A program made the position numbers and the translations under genes. Positions 10,901 through 20,313 of a stretch of 50,000 bases of DNA are shown in pieces; position 1 is the stretch's first letter, and each line of letters begins with the position of its first letter. Below the pieces are notes generated by a model. The model had not been told where the DNA came from and ran no database searches. It saw nothing but the letters and a program-made list of their open reading frames with translations. This DNA comes from Mesostigma viride (Eukaryota; Streptophyta; Mesostigmatophyceae; Mesostigmatales; Mesostigmataceae), in the NCBI GenBank assembly GCA_009746045.1, contig RPFO01000154.1, positions 1,925,753 through 1,975,752 on the forward strand. Reading direction: 5' to 3'.

Positions 10901-13673
10901 AAGGGGGCAGACGAAGGGGGCCAGAAGAAACGGGGGCAGAAGAAGGCATTAGAGTTTGGCCGGCTGGGCGAGGCAGTGTGAGGGGGGAAAGAGCACCAAC
11001 GTGGGTCCAGTGCAGGGATCTCAACAGAGAGCGAAGTCAGGAAGTAGCTGGGGAAAGGGGGCGGTTGCGGTGGCGAGGGGGGCAGACCTCATTCTGTAAT
11101 CAACCATCGTCATCAAACACAGAGCACAAAGTGGCCCCCATTGCGGTGGGTGGACCAAGTGTGTTGCAGGCGGCAGCACAAGCAATTGTTGCAGGCGGCA
11201 GCACGTACCCGTCGAGACCGGATTGAGCATCGCGGGCCCGCAATGGCGACAGAGCTGTTTTGTTCCTGCGCACATGCCCAGGGTCCACGCAAGAGTTCAA
11301 CGGCAGCGTCGCAGATCAGCGCCAGAAACATGAAGTTCGGTGACATGTAGTGCATGAAAGAACAGTCTACAGTCAACGCAGACTGTTCCATGCATGGGTG
11401 TGCTACCTCTCCCGGCCAGCGGAACACAAGAGCCCATGCGCAGTGTGCGTCTTTTTCGATCAGACTGATGCAATTGGTGCATATTGGGGCTGTGCCTTTG
11501 ACCCACAATCCCATTTTAAAAAACTTAAATTAAATTACAACATGACTCCGTGGGGAGATCACAATCCCATCAACCCACATTAACTGCTCACTTCCTAAAT
11601 TTGAACTTCTAGTGGTCACAGATGAACTATGAAAAGAGCAGTGAGGCTACAGAAGCTTGGATTAAGGTCCCGACCTACCTTGAACTACCTCTTGAAAATG
11701 TTGACACCCCTGATCACAGCTAGGGCAGGTATGCCATAGGCAGGTATGCCATAGGCAGGTATGCCATAGGCAGGTATGCCATAGGCAGGTATGCCATAGG
11801 CAGGTATGCCATAGGCAGGTATGCCATAGGCAGGTATACCACAGAAACCTACCCTTACTAAGACCCCGGAGTATCTTGAGCTCCCTCTCGAGCAAGTCAA
11901 AATCGGCATCGCAGCACAGGTTCCAGGAGCCCTACCTACACTTGACCATAGACCCTACTCACATGGAGGTTTTCGTAGGGGCTTCAACCCTACCTTAAGG
12001 TCTCTCTTACGCGCGTCCAACTCGGCATCACGCCACACACAAGTAGTCATACAATACAGCGCCGCGTGAATGGTCTGTCATGTTTGTAATCTTTGTAACT
12101 GTAAGCCCCCTCTAGAGCGCGCCAAACTCGGCGTCACAGGGCAGGTACATCATAGGAGTATACTCAAATTAATTAAGGTATTATTGCGATTTCCCCCCCC
12201 CCCTCCCTACCTTAAGCTCCCTCTTGAGCGCGTCAAACTCCGCATCGGTCATGACCGGCTTTCCCGCCATGAACGCCTGCTTGGCCTCGATGAACTTCTG
12301 CTCCGTGGGTGACATCATCACGACGGAGCTGCCTTCCCACAAGAGCTCCTCCTTGAGGTTGTCAAACTCCTCGTTGGACATGATGGGCGTGTTGTTGAAG
12401 TAGAAGGACTGGAGCGCGTTCAGGAACTCCTGCTCCATCTCGCCTGCGGGGCGTTCAGGTGGTTTCATTTTTTGTTTCACACAGATTATGGGTATTCTTA
12501 GTATAGAGGATCATCAGGTTATGTATTCTTGGAGTTCAGGTTTCTCTTTCGATCTTTCCGTTTCAACAGGGGAGGGCAGGGGTCGGAGGGGATACGGAGG
12601 GGCAGAAAAGTGAGGATGGAAAGGGGGCTGGGAGTGATGGTGTACGTGGGCAACACCTTGCTGTTCTCAAGGGTAGAGAAGGGGATGAAAGCTGGCATAA
12701 AGAAGCGAGGCTAAATAATAGGAAAGCAAACTGTCGTGCAAGGAAGTTTGCAAAGGCCAGCATATCCAGACTTAAGTGGCTCAGCGGGACATGGGCAGCG
12801 TCGCAGCATGGACACCTGTCGATATCTGCACGTGCGACACTGGGCACATGTCTGTCAGATAGGTTCCAGGCCCTTTGGCCCATCACCAATGGCGCAGGCG
12901 CCACCCATGTGCGATATCAACGTGGCCACCAGCCACAGGACTGAAAAATGCGCCCGTGTTCAAGCCACCTATGTTTGACGTGGTCGATTGAGGTGGTGAC
13001 ATTGGTAGTACCCAATACATACAAGCAATGGCCGGCCATTGAAACGACACGTGTGGTCTCTCGACGATCCACATATACCCGCCCTCATCTACCGGCAACG
13101 TACAAGAACCAAAAGCCGGGCGATATTTGGGCGATGTTCTGGATAGCAAGACCTGTCTTCGGCAAACTGTGGGGGGGCTTCAAGGAGAAGTGATGAGGCG
13201 AGACACGTACCGATGGTTTTCTTGTTGTTCTCCTTGTTAATGTCGCAGTATGGGAGCACGCGGGAATCGACCTCGTCATCCAAGGCAACGGCCTTCTTGT
13301 CGGTACCCGCTGTCGAACGGAAACCAAGAAGATAGCAAAGAGGTTCTCTAGAATGAGAAGGTAGCCTTTCTCATGCGCTGGTTAGGCTGCGCGCCCTCCG
13401 TGCGTACAGACCTAGGCGGCTGTCACAAATCCCGACGAGCCATGTTTAAGTGGTAGACGTACCTGACGCATCGGCACGAACTCCACGGACGGGGTTGCAG
13501 CATTGCCTCCTGCAGCGTGGAAGCTTGCATCGATTCGTTCCTAAACTAACCGAGAATTTAGACCCCAAACTACGAGGGGCGAGAGATCCCCGAAGTTGAC
13601 TCCTGGGCGCGGGCAATGATGGGATCCCCACAACCGCGGACTTCATGACCGAGCGAGCACAAACAGCCGCCAT
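7986..13673 (-). CDS. PGRL1: PGR5-like photosynthetic phenotype 1 (PGRL1), 9 exons
   Basis: Thylakoid membrane protein that works with PGR5 in cyclic electron flow around photosystem I. Exons on the minus strand: 13673-13463, 13309-13211, 12443-12211, 11265-11209, 10727-10651, 10007-9845, 9119-9022, 8677-8599, 8084-7986. All introns are GT..AG and phases match, giving 371 residues. Residues 1 to about 67 lack acids and are rich in Arg/Ser, a chloroplast transit peptide. Residues 105-181 hold two related helical units (PIMSNEEFDNLKEELLW; GKPVMTDAEFDALKRELK) typical of PGRL1. Then come GPRCSIRS, TM1 (about 212-230), the stromal or lumenal link DDLTDFGITYLVELPEP, TM2 (about 248-266) and CPECG..CENC. 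Cysteines 92, 194, 283, 286, 311 and 314 match the conserved redox set. The tail after residue 331 is unusual: PPPPKP, a Lys/Ala/Gly run and an acidic end. Confidence 0.95.
8933..8951 (-). repeat. Copy of the PGRL1 exon 7 end in intron 7
   Basis: CACTTCTCCCACTGGACC here matches CACTTCTCGCACTGGACC at the exon 7 donor edge (9020-9037). It lies inside intron 7 in the same orientation. The GT of the donor is changed to GG (AAGTGGCTG against AAGTGAGTG, minus strand), or is displaced by two bases. Confidence 0.7.
9415..9580. repeat. 17-bp minisatellite in PGRL1 intron 6
   Basis: About ten units of ACATACTTTCTTCCGAM lie in tandem between exons 6 and 7. Variation between A and C at the last base forms a partly alternating pattern. 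Because 17 is not a multiple of 3, all frames read through it; these ORFs are not genes. Confidence 0.95.
10056..10102 (-). repeat. Copy of the PGRL1 exon 6 start in intron 5
   Basis: On the minus strand CCTGCAGGGTGTTTGTGTGG, then GACGACCTGACC and TTTGGCATCAC copy the acceptor site and the first ~40 bases of exon 6 (10015-9965). The read-through peptide is GVCVDDLTFFGIT, against VFVVDDLTDFGIT in the real exon. The copy keeps the AG acceptor and poly-pyrimidine run but has lost frame. Confidence 0.85.
11675..12140 (-). repeat. Four degenerate copies of the PGRL1 exon 3 end in intron 3
   Basis: The donor edge of exon 3 (12211-12250; GACGCGCTCAAGAGGGAGCT then TAAG and GTAGG on the minus strand) is repeated in the same orientation at about 12101-12140, 11990-12034, 11872-11914 and 11675-11720. 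The copy at 11990 keeps CTTAAG and GTAG; the copy at 11872 still reads LERELK. Spacing is about 110-195 bases. The copies are diverged, so the duplications are old or fast-evolving. Confidence 0.85.
11723..11836. repeat. 15-bp minisatellite in PGRL1 intron 3
   Basis: About seven and a half exact units of GGCAGGTATGCCATA lie between two of the exon-edge copies described for this intron. Each unit contains CAGGTATG, which is a good 5' splice consensus but on the antisense strand relative to PGRL1. Confidence 0.95.
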
Positions 13674-14250
13674 TTTTGTTCGCTAGGGCTACCTGAAACA
13701 CTTGGGTTGGCGACTAAGCGGGCACGCGACGGACCACGTTTGCGGTGTTATTTTTCCGTGATCCAGCCAAATTCTAACGTGCTGCAAGCGCAAGCCACTC
13801 AGAACCCTAGGACGAAACAGGTGTTCAGCGCACTTGGGGCCAAGGCATTCTTGGTGGTGGCAGAAGTGCCAGGTGGATTGGGATCACACGGCGAACTGCC
13901 AGGTGGATGTCGAATCACACGGCGGGGATTGGCGGGGCTAGTACAGCGCCACGTGTTCATTCAGGCCTACGGAACGGCTACGGGGCCACCGGGTAAGGCA
14001 TAACGCCAGGCAAGCGGTTTCCGCAGAAACGTCCGTTGCAATGAACTGGTGCGCGGACTGATGGCTGACGTTTTACACAAATTATTATCCGCCATTGTCA
14101 TTTGCCAAGGCCCGGCGAACTGGACTGATGGTACCACCACGGAGCTAAAGTACGGTTTTTATTCGCACAGGAAATGATTATATATGTTTCTGCGTTTTTG
14201 TAGAATTATGTCGAGTTGTTAATGGAATGCCAACGCCTAGTCCTCGGACT
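13674..14250. promoter_or_regulatory. PGRL1 upstream region
   Basis: This gap between the PGRL1 start (ATG at 13671-13673 on the minus strand, context CAAAAATGGCG) and the repeat element at 14254 must hold the 5' UTR and promoter. No TATA box is obvious at a usual distance. A short duplication CAGAAGTGCCAGGTGG / ACTGCCAGGTGGAT is at 13861-13910. No other gene is seen. Confidence 0.4.
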
Positions 14251-16338
14251 TCAGGGGACGGGACATGCGCGAATTATTTGGCGCCAAAAAATTCGCGCCG
14301 GTACCGACGGACCTGAATTTCACGTGCACGGTGCGCGCACCCCCTGCGGAAGTGGCCATGGCGACTGCGTTCAGGCGAAACTACCACAATAGGGCAAGCG
14401 AAATGCAAAAATTTTAATCGAATCTTAAAGGCGATGAGTTTATGATGTTAGTATATGGCGGAAATGAGCTGGTTTACAATATCGCTGTTGTTTTTTTATG
14501 CCATCGGCATGGGGGGTTATCTGAATTTTTTGGTCGCGCAGAATGAAATAGAATTCATGATTGCGGCAGTAAAATCGCGGTTTCGGGGGTTGTTCTGACC
14601 GTTAAGCAGGCATGAATATCGGTTGCATCGAATTCTAAACCGATCTTGTGATTTTTTCCAGATTTTCGGCCATTATCGGTAAGTAATTGTTCAGACCTGC
14701 GCAGTGCGTGTCTGACCTGTCCATGGAAGAACGGCTGTTGTTGCGCGCCTGGGCGAGGGATTCACGAGATCAAGGTACTGCAGCTTTGTCGCGGATGTTA
14801 TCTGCTATCAATATTGCTTTCTTCTATGAGCTCATCGTTCGAAGTTTTTGCGTTCTTTTTTGGCAGTTTCCGCCAGCTAGCTTGCCGTCGCTTGCCGTTG
14901 TGTTGTCGAATACCTGGCAGCTTTAGACTGTTTTCGTTGATGTCGTGATCAGGGCCGCTTCAGTCTCAGCCTATAGCTCTTCGGAAAGGTATAAGGCTTT
15001 TCATGAAGCGTGTTCTGGCAAGGATGTTGTGCGTATGGACGCTTCTTGTTGTGTGAGAGTGACGCACCCTCTCTTCGCAGGCCGCAGCGGCATCACAGCG
15101 CTAATGCGCTGAAGGGCCGCCAATGGTTTCTTTGCATTTTTTCGTGCAGGTATGGAAGTGTTTTAGTGATGATGATGTTGGAGTCGATATTGCATTTGTG
15201 TGACTGCATGCAGATAGATAGCTGCCACCATTGGTTGTTTGAGCTTTCCTTTGTTATGATGATGTGACAAGACTACAATGTGCTGAGCCAACCATGGTTG
15301 ACATGCATGACTGCATGCAAGCTATATATACCATGTTCCTACTTGGTTCCTTGCCCTCCATAGTCCTAGTTTGTCATCCATTCCGGGGAAGGCAGTTTAG
15401 GAGGTGTTGTTCTGTTGATTAGCTTGGTAGGCATCAACCTTACACTCTAACCTGGGAGAAACATAGGAAATGCTGCTTAGGCATGTTAGGGCTACCATCG
15501 TCAAGGCTATTCTGATCAAGGCTATGCACATATTACAAGGCTGATCAGAATATTACAAGGCTGGCCATGCTCGAGGGACGATGAAGACGTATGAGGTGCG
15601 TGGCCACCCCTTTGTACTTTGTAAACATACTCAGCATGGTTTTGGTGCATGTTGGATGGCATATGAAGTGGCATTGTGGGGTTACTCGCTTACTGAGTGG
15701 TCCTTAGAGCCTTGTCAGGTGGTCATATAGGAAACCCATCAACTTGAGTAGTTCTTGTCACAATGACCCCCCACATTGAGCATGCGTTGCCATCAGCGTG
15801 CAAGACTTAATTATGTGTGCTTTGGTCAGTTTGCAGTTGCCTTTGATGAAGAAGGAGGTGCTAGTGTGGCTGAATGGTTTCTCTAATTTCCTTGTAGCGT
15901 CTTCATGGGTGGCCGTCTTGGAATGGTTGTAACTTGGGCAGTTCTTGTCAGAACGTCGTCAAACCTTGAACATAGGAGGTACCATATGTGCAGAGGCTGG
16001 TAGTGTGTGGTTTGGCCAGTTTTCACGTGGCTTAGATGTATAAAGGGGTGTTAGTGTGGTTAAATCCTGGCGTCAACCTATGATCGTTAATAACTTGAGC
16101 TGTGGTTGTCAGAGTGACCTCAAATTTTGGGGCTGCGTGTCGGCCCCGCCTGTAGTATGTGGTATGGCATTTTTGGAAGTGTTCGTGATTTGTTAGTTTT
16201 TTTGTGTGTGAAAAAAGGACCCTTTTTGCGGAAAACTTAATAACTTGTGCATCCATGCTTATTTCTTGGTCCCAATTAGGCAGACTTCCTGAAAAGTGGG
16301 GGAACTATGCGGGAATATATTATTTTGGGTCCCAATAT

Positions 16339-19300
16339 TCTGATCAGGCACTCCGCAAAGGTGAAAACCGTTTGCGTTCAGTGCCGGGCCGCGGAAAACG
16401 CTATCGAATTGGGGACCTCTCGCACCAATTTTGCTGACTACAGGACTATCCCAATATCAAAGAGACAACCAGCGCAGGCCAGAAATCGGGAGAATCCGGA
16501 CCATGGTAGCTCGAGCCTGCCGTTATCTTTTCCGCGTTTTCGAGTCGTTCAGGATGATGAAGATGAATGGTGATGGAAATGTGTATCCTTGTGCATTGAA
16601 ATTATGGCTGGCTTACGTGTGGAGCGACTAGATGACCTAGACGGTGGGGCCGGAAACAGCATGCTTGATCAGGGCGTGTGTTTCTAGCCTAACTGGCCGG
16701 GAGTGTCTAGTGGTGAGCACCATTGCTGCGATCGCTCTCCCACCATTTACGAGGAAATACCCGCAAATGGAAAACCACTGAAAAGGTCTAGCTAGTCAGT
16801 CATCACGTTAGCCATGCCATGATTCCAAACGTCCAAGAACTGCACACGGTGCAAAGGCAAAAAGCCGGAGGACAGCACTTTCAAATGTGCGGCGGGAACC
16901 AAAAGCCCGCGGATGCCAGAAAACATCGTGTTGCGGCAGCGACGCGACGATGTGGACAACGAATCCAGTGCCAAGCTCGGAACGGCCGCAAAGGAGATCT
17001 GGCATCACAGGGTTCAGATGTGCGGAGATACTATGCGATCCAGCCGGTCCACGACCTGTTTGTAGAGCTTGTGCCAAGGGGCAGCACCGAACAGATGTGG
17101 GTGACGTTGCAAAAAACATCGGACTTGACGGAGCATAATGGCTCGGTCATAGTCTTTGACCAATAAACGCTGCAAGAGTTCAACAAGAGTCGTGATGAAA
17201 TCAACACGATAAGAACAAAGACGGGAAAAACGATGTAACTGAGAAAGAACAACACCATATTTTGCTGTGTGGGAAAGGAGACTGTGAATATCGGGGTAAC
17301 GAATAAAAGGAATTTGCTGGTATTTAGGATCCTTGCGCTTATCATAGATAGCCGTACGCCAGCCCTTCTTGTTATGGGTAATGTTAAGATCGAGGTAATT
17401 GCAATGAGTATCCTCCGACGTGAGCTTTAATGTGAGGGACGCTTGCGGGTAGATGCCAGGCAGACCAGCGGTGATATACAAATGGGTTGCGAAATCAGGG
17501 TTGTCGAAAGCGATGACATCATCAATGTATCGACATGTATGGATAAAACGCCTGATGAGAACATCATCGTTTGAGGCAATGAGATTCTCCATGAATGCAA
17601 GCTCATAAGTGTATAGATAGAGGTTTGCAAGGAGCCCGGCACAGTTAGTGCCCATAGGGATGCCGATAGCTTGTTGGTATACATTGCCCGCAAAACAGAT
17701 GAAGGTGTTATCAACAAGATAAGAGATCCAATGGACAAGGTCAGCCTTCGTGATAATATAATTATAACCATCCCGCACGATAGCACCTGCCGCGATCCCT
17801 GAGAGCCACGTTGCCGTGGGCTTGGTCTGAGAAACACGCACGTGCAGGTGGTTGCGCCCGTGAGGCCTACGTGCATACAGACGAGTAAGGAGGCTATCTA
17901 AACGAGCTTTCAAATCGTGCAAATCTAGTGTGGTATATAGAGTGGTGAAATCATAGGTGGCTATGGGCATAGGTATACGTTTCTCTGCTGCTGTCTTAGA
18001 ACGGCTAAGGGCGGCAAGGCGTAGGCGTACTTGGGCTGAGTCTATGACGATCCAACTACCAGCGCATTCATACCCGGCATTCGACAGCACCTCCACCCAT
18101 AATGCATTGGCTTCGGGGAGAAGAGCATTCAAAGCATGGCAGATGAGTTTCGAGAGAGGCATCAGTGGGGCTGAATGCGACGCAGCAATGGTGCGCAAAG
18201 CAACAGGAGTTTTGTGCAGCTTAAGAGTGAGATACAGATATGGGAACGTAGTGGTGGTGGCGCGTCGCTGCCGCTTAAGGAATGCCCGAGCAAAAATGTT
18301 TTGGCTGTGCAGAAAAGCCCGATGAGCAGCGGTGATACTGGCGGTGGACTGTGCACGCTGAACATAGGTAGGGCTGGACGCCAACTCGTGTTGCAAAGTA
18401 GCAAGGTAGTGCTTCTTGCATATGAAAGCAAAGTTGTTGGCACTCTTGTCAACACACGTGATGATAAAGTCCTGCTTGAAGTGGTCAAGAAGTGCTTTAT
18501 CTGTGGTGTTGAGCCAGGTGGTGCGGTGGACCTGCTGGAGACGGTAATCAAGCCTGGTGAGACGTGCATTGCATTCGTGAATGACGGCGCGAAACCACGG
18601 TTCCATGGCAAGGGGAGCAAGCTGTAGGTCCGTGCTCATGGCATTGCAAAATTTGCGCAGTGATGTGGAGAGCAGTGCATTCACCTCTTTGGCACACGTG
18701 CGCTGGACCCACGGCCGAAACTTGGTGCCTTTGGCAAAAAGGTCTACAAGCGTGTGGCTCGGCAGGATGCTGAGGTCAGCGGTCATGACGTGCTGTGAGG
18801 TGGGATCAAGGTACTTGAAATACCGTTGTTGTTGGCAGGGGCAGGGCCCTGCCAAGATGGTGGCCAGCTCGGTGGGCGTTGTATCGCGGCTGACCTTCCC
18901 GTTGCTGAAAACCATTTGTCCCAAGGTGGGAGAGTAATGCCAGGCAGCAATGGGAGTGCCGAAAGTGTTGCGCACCACGAGCGGCATCGCAGCCTGCACT
19001 TGCGGCAAATGCAGAATGTGTGGCAAACACAGCTCATCCATCGCAGCATGAATGAAAGGTGAGATCAGCAAACGGCGCGGACGCAGTGCATCTGCATTCC
19101 CATTGACACGGTGCCGAATGATACGTGAGAGAAGGCCTCGCAGACTAGTGGCATGGGAGCGGGGGACTTGCAGATCAGCTGGGGAGCACGACCCGACGGC
19201 AATGTGTAAGCTGGTAAGCTTCTTCAAGCTGCAGGCTTCGAGATAGGATGCATGAAAGTTGCCGCGTTGCATAAGCCGAGACATGTGACGTAAGCAGCGG

Positions 19301-19501
19301 AGACTGGTGGAGTAAAGGGAAGGATCGGTGGACACATGTGTGGAAGGTGGAGGGGCCGGGGTGACGCTGGGGGGATAGGGGCGATATGGGTGGAGATTGT
19401 GCTTCAGACGCCAGGCACGGATGAACATAAGAGGGCGGGGACGGAGGGGAGGCGGGCGGCGGCGAGACCGAGCTTTGAAACTCTTGCCTTCAATGCAAAA
19501 A
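16339..19501 (-). mobile_element. Penelope-like retroelement inserted in copy A
   Basis: The inserted block is bounded by CCCAATAT on both sides (16331-16338 and 19502-19509). The matching site in copy B (22384-22391) has CCCAATAT once, so this is an 8-bp target duplication with the empty site still visible. The ~3.16 kb insertion carries one large minus-strand reverse transcriptase ORF and a ~670-base 3' region (16339-17013). A 5'-truncated second copy of the same element lies at 31684-32307 (plus). Confidence 0.85.
17014..19428 (-). CDS. Reverse transcriptase of a Penelope-like element
   Basis: RNA-directed DNA polymerase that would copy the element. The frame is open from the insertion edge (19506) and the first ATG is at 19428, giving 804 residues. 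Numbered from that ATG, motif A is YDFTTLYTTL (D about 493), motif B is GIPMGTNCAGLLANLYLYTY (from about 589) and motif C is RYIDD (Y at about 634), with YLDLNI and IPFIRYPDIHSLL after it. An upstream LKLHKTP..LRTIAAS block is also present. These features fit the Penelope-like/related RT group better than LINE or LTR enzymes. I see no GIY-YIG endonuclease in the frame, so it may be an endonuclease-lacking lineage or 5'-truncated. No internal stop: possibly recently active. Confidence 0.8.
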   Translation of the reverse strand: MFIRAWRLKHNLHPYRPYPPSVTPAPPPSTHVSTDPSLYSTSLRCLRHMSRLMQRGNFHASYLEACSLKKLTSLHIAVGSCSPADLQVPRSHATSLRGLLSRIIRHRVNGNADALRPRRLLISPFIHAAMDELCLPHILHLPQVQAAMPLVVRNTFGTPIAAWHYSPTLGQMVFSNGKVSRDTTPTELATILAGPCPCQQQRYFKYLDPTSQHVMTADLSILPSHTLVDLFAKGTKFRPWVQRTCAKEVNALLSTSLRKFCNAMSTDLQLAPLAMEPWFRAVIHECNARLTRLDYRLQQVHRTTWLNTTDKALLDHFKQDFIITCVDKSANNFAFICKKHYLATLQHELASSPTYVQRAQSTASITAAHRAFLHSQNIFARAFLKRQRRATTTTFPYLYLTLKLHKTPVALRTIAASHSAPLMPLSKLICHALNALLPEANALWVEVLSNAGYECAGSWIVIDSAQVRLRLAALSRSKTAAEKRIPMPIATYDFTTLYTTLDLHDLKARLDSLLTRLYARRPHGRNHLHVRVSQTKPTATWLSGIAAGAIVRDGYNYIITKADLVHWISYLVDNTFICFAGNVYQQAIGIPMGTNCAGLLANLYLYTYELAFMENLIASNDDVLIRRFIHTCRYIDDVIAFDNPDFATHLYITAGLPGIYPQASLTLKLTSEDTHCNYLDLNITHNKKGWRTAIYDKRKDPKYQQIPFIRYPDIHSLLSHTAKYGVVLSQLHRFSRLCSYRVDFITTLVELLQRLLVKDYDRAIMLRQVRCFLQRHPHLFGAAPWHKLYKQVVDRLDRIVSPHI

Positions 19502-19734
19502 CCCAATATGTTTGCCCATCGTCCTAGGAAAAATGTGACTAAAATAGCGTCTTTTTCTATTTTTAGCGCATTACCGGCGTATGGTAGGGGCTAGTACCCC
19601 CCCAAACTGGTTGGGAAAAAAAAAAAAAAAAAACTGAAAAACATATTTATGGTCCCCAATCATCATTGGATTTTTAGGACATGCCTAAGTATGGTTTCCG
19701 GAAAAGTGCACTTTAGGCATGTCCCCTCCCCTCA

Positions 19735-20313
19735 GGCCGGGACGAGTAGTTACTGATGTAAGCCATGCAGACCTCTGGAATGGAGGGAGTTGAACCCGCA
19801 AATGTTACCATATTAGTCGCTTGTTACTCCGGAAGAAATTCTTCCCTAGTTTGTCTTTCGAACCAATGACATGAGATGAGCGGGCGTAGATTTTTGCGCC
19901 TTTATCTGGCGGAGCCAATTTTCGGAAGAACCGTTAGGTTCGCCAGAATTGGCGAAGCTTATAAGGCCGTACACGTGAGAAAACATAGGAATAGGGGATG
20001 AAAATCCGTCAATCCATCCATCCATACATACATACATCCACCGAATTTGTCCCGAATTTGCAAGCATAAGGGTGAGGTTCTTCCGAAAATTGGCTCCGCC
20101 GTAGAGTTTCAACGGGCAAGTTGCAAACACGCACGTTACTTGATATATGATGGAATACATGGTGGTGCTGGTGCACCTCAGTTGTGCACCCCGAGTAGGT
20201 GACAGTTTGCACCCACCACCTGCAGGTTGTCGCCTAGAATGTCCCTTCGCCCTAACCATATGCCCCTTCGCAGGGATATGTGTTACATATCCAGCTCCCC
20301 ACGGATCAGGTAT
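19735..20313. other. Spacer with a 25-bp perfect inverted repeat
   Basis: GGCGGAGCCAATTTTCGGAA and the next five bases (19908-19932) recur as a perfect inverted copy at 20076-20100, enclosing 143 bases; this may be a small MITE. A tRNA B-box-like GGGTTCAACTCC lies on the minus strand at 19786-19797 within a sequence reminiscent of a tRNA 3' half, but I could not fold a full cloverleaf. No coding gene is seen. Confidence 0.6.

Larger units (their letters stand above)
14254..19731. mobile_element. ~2.3 kb TIR repeat, copy A, interrupted by a Penelope-like insertion
   Basis: The left end GGGGACGGGACATGC and the reverse complement of the right end, GGGGAGGGGACATGC, form a 15-bp inverted repeat with one mismatch. 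The flanks carry TCA on both sides (14251-14253; 19732-19734), a possible 3-bp target duplication. The body (14254-16338 plus 19502-19731) is near-identical to copy B at 20314-22599. Near the right end GGACATGCCTA and TAGGCATGTCC form a subterminal hairpin. The body has no transposase; a short frame with MEERLLLRAWARDSRDQG is shared by both copies and is unexplained. A 3-bp duplication and G-rich ends would fit a non-autonomous PIF/Harbinger-like element, with low certainty. Confidence 0.65.
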
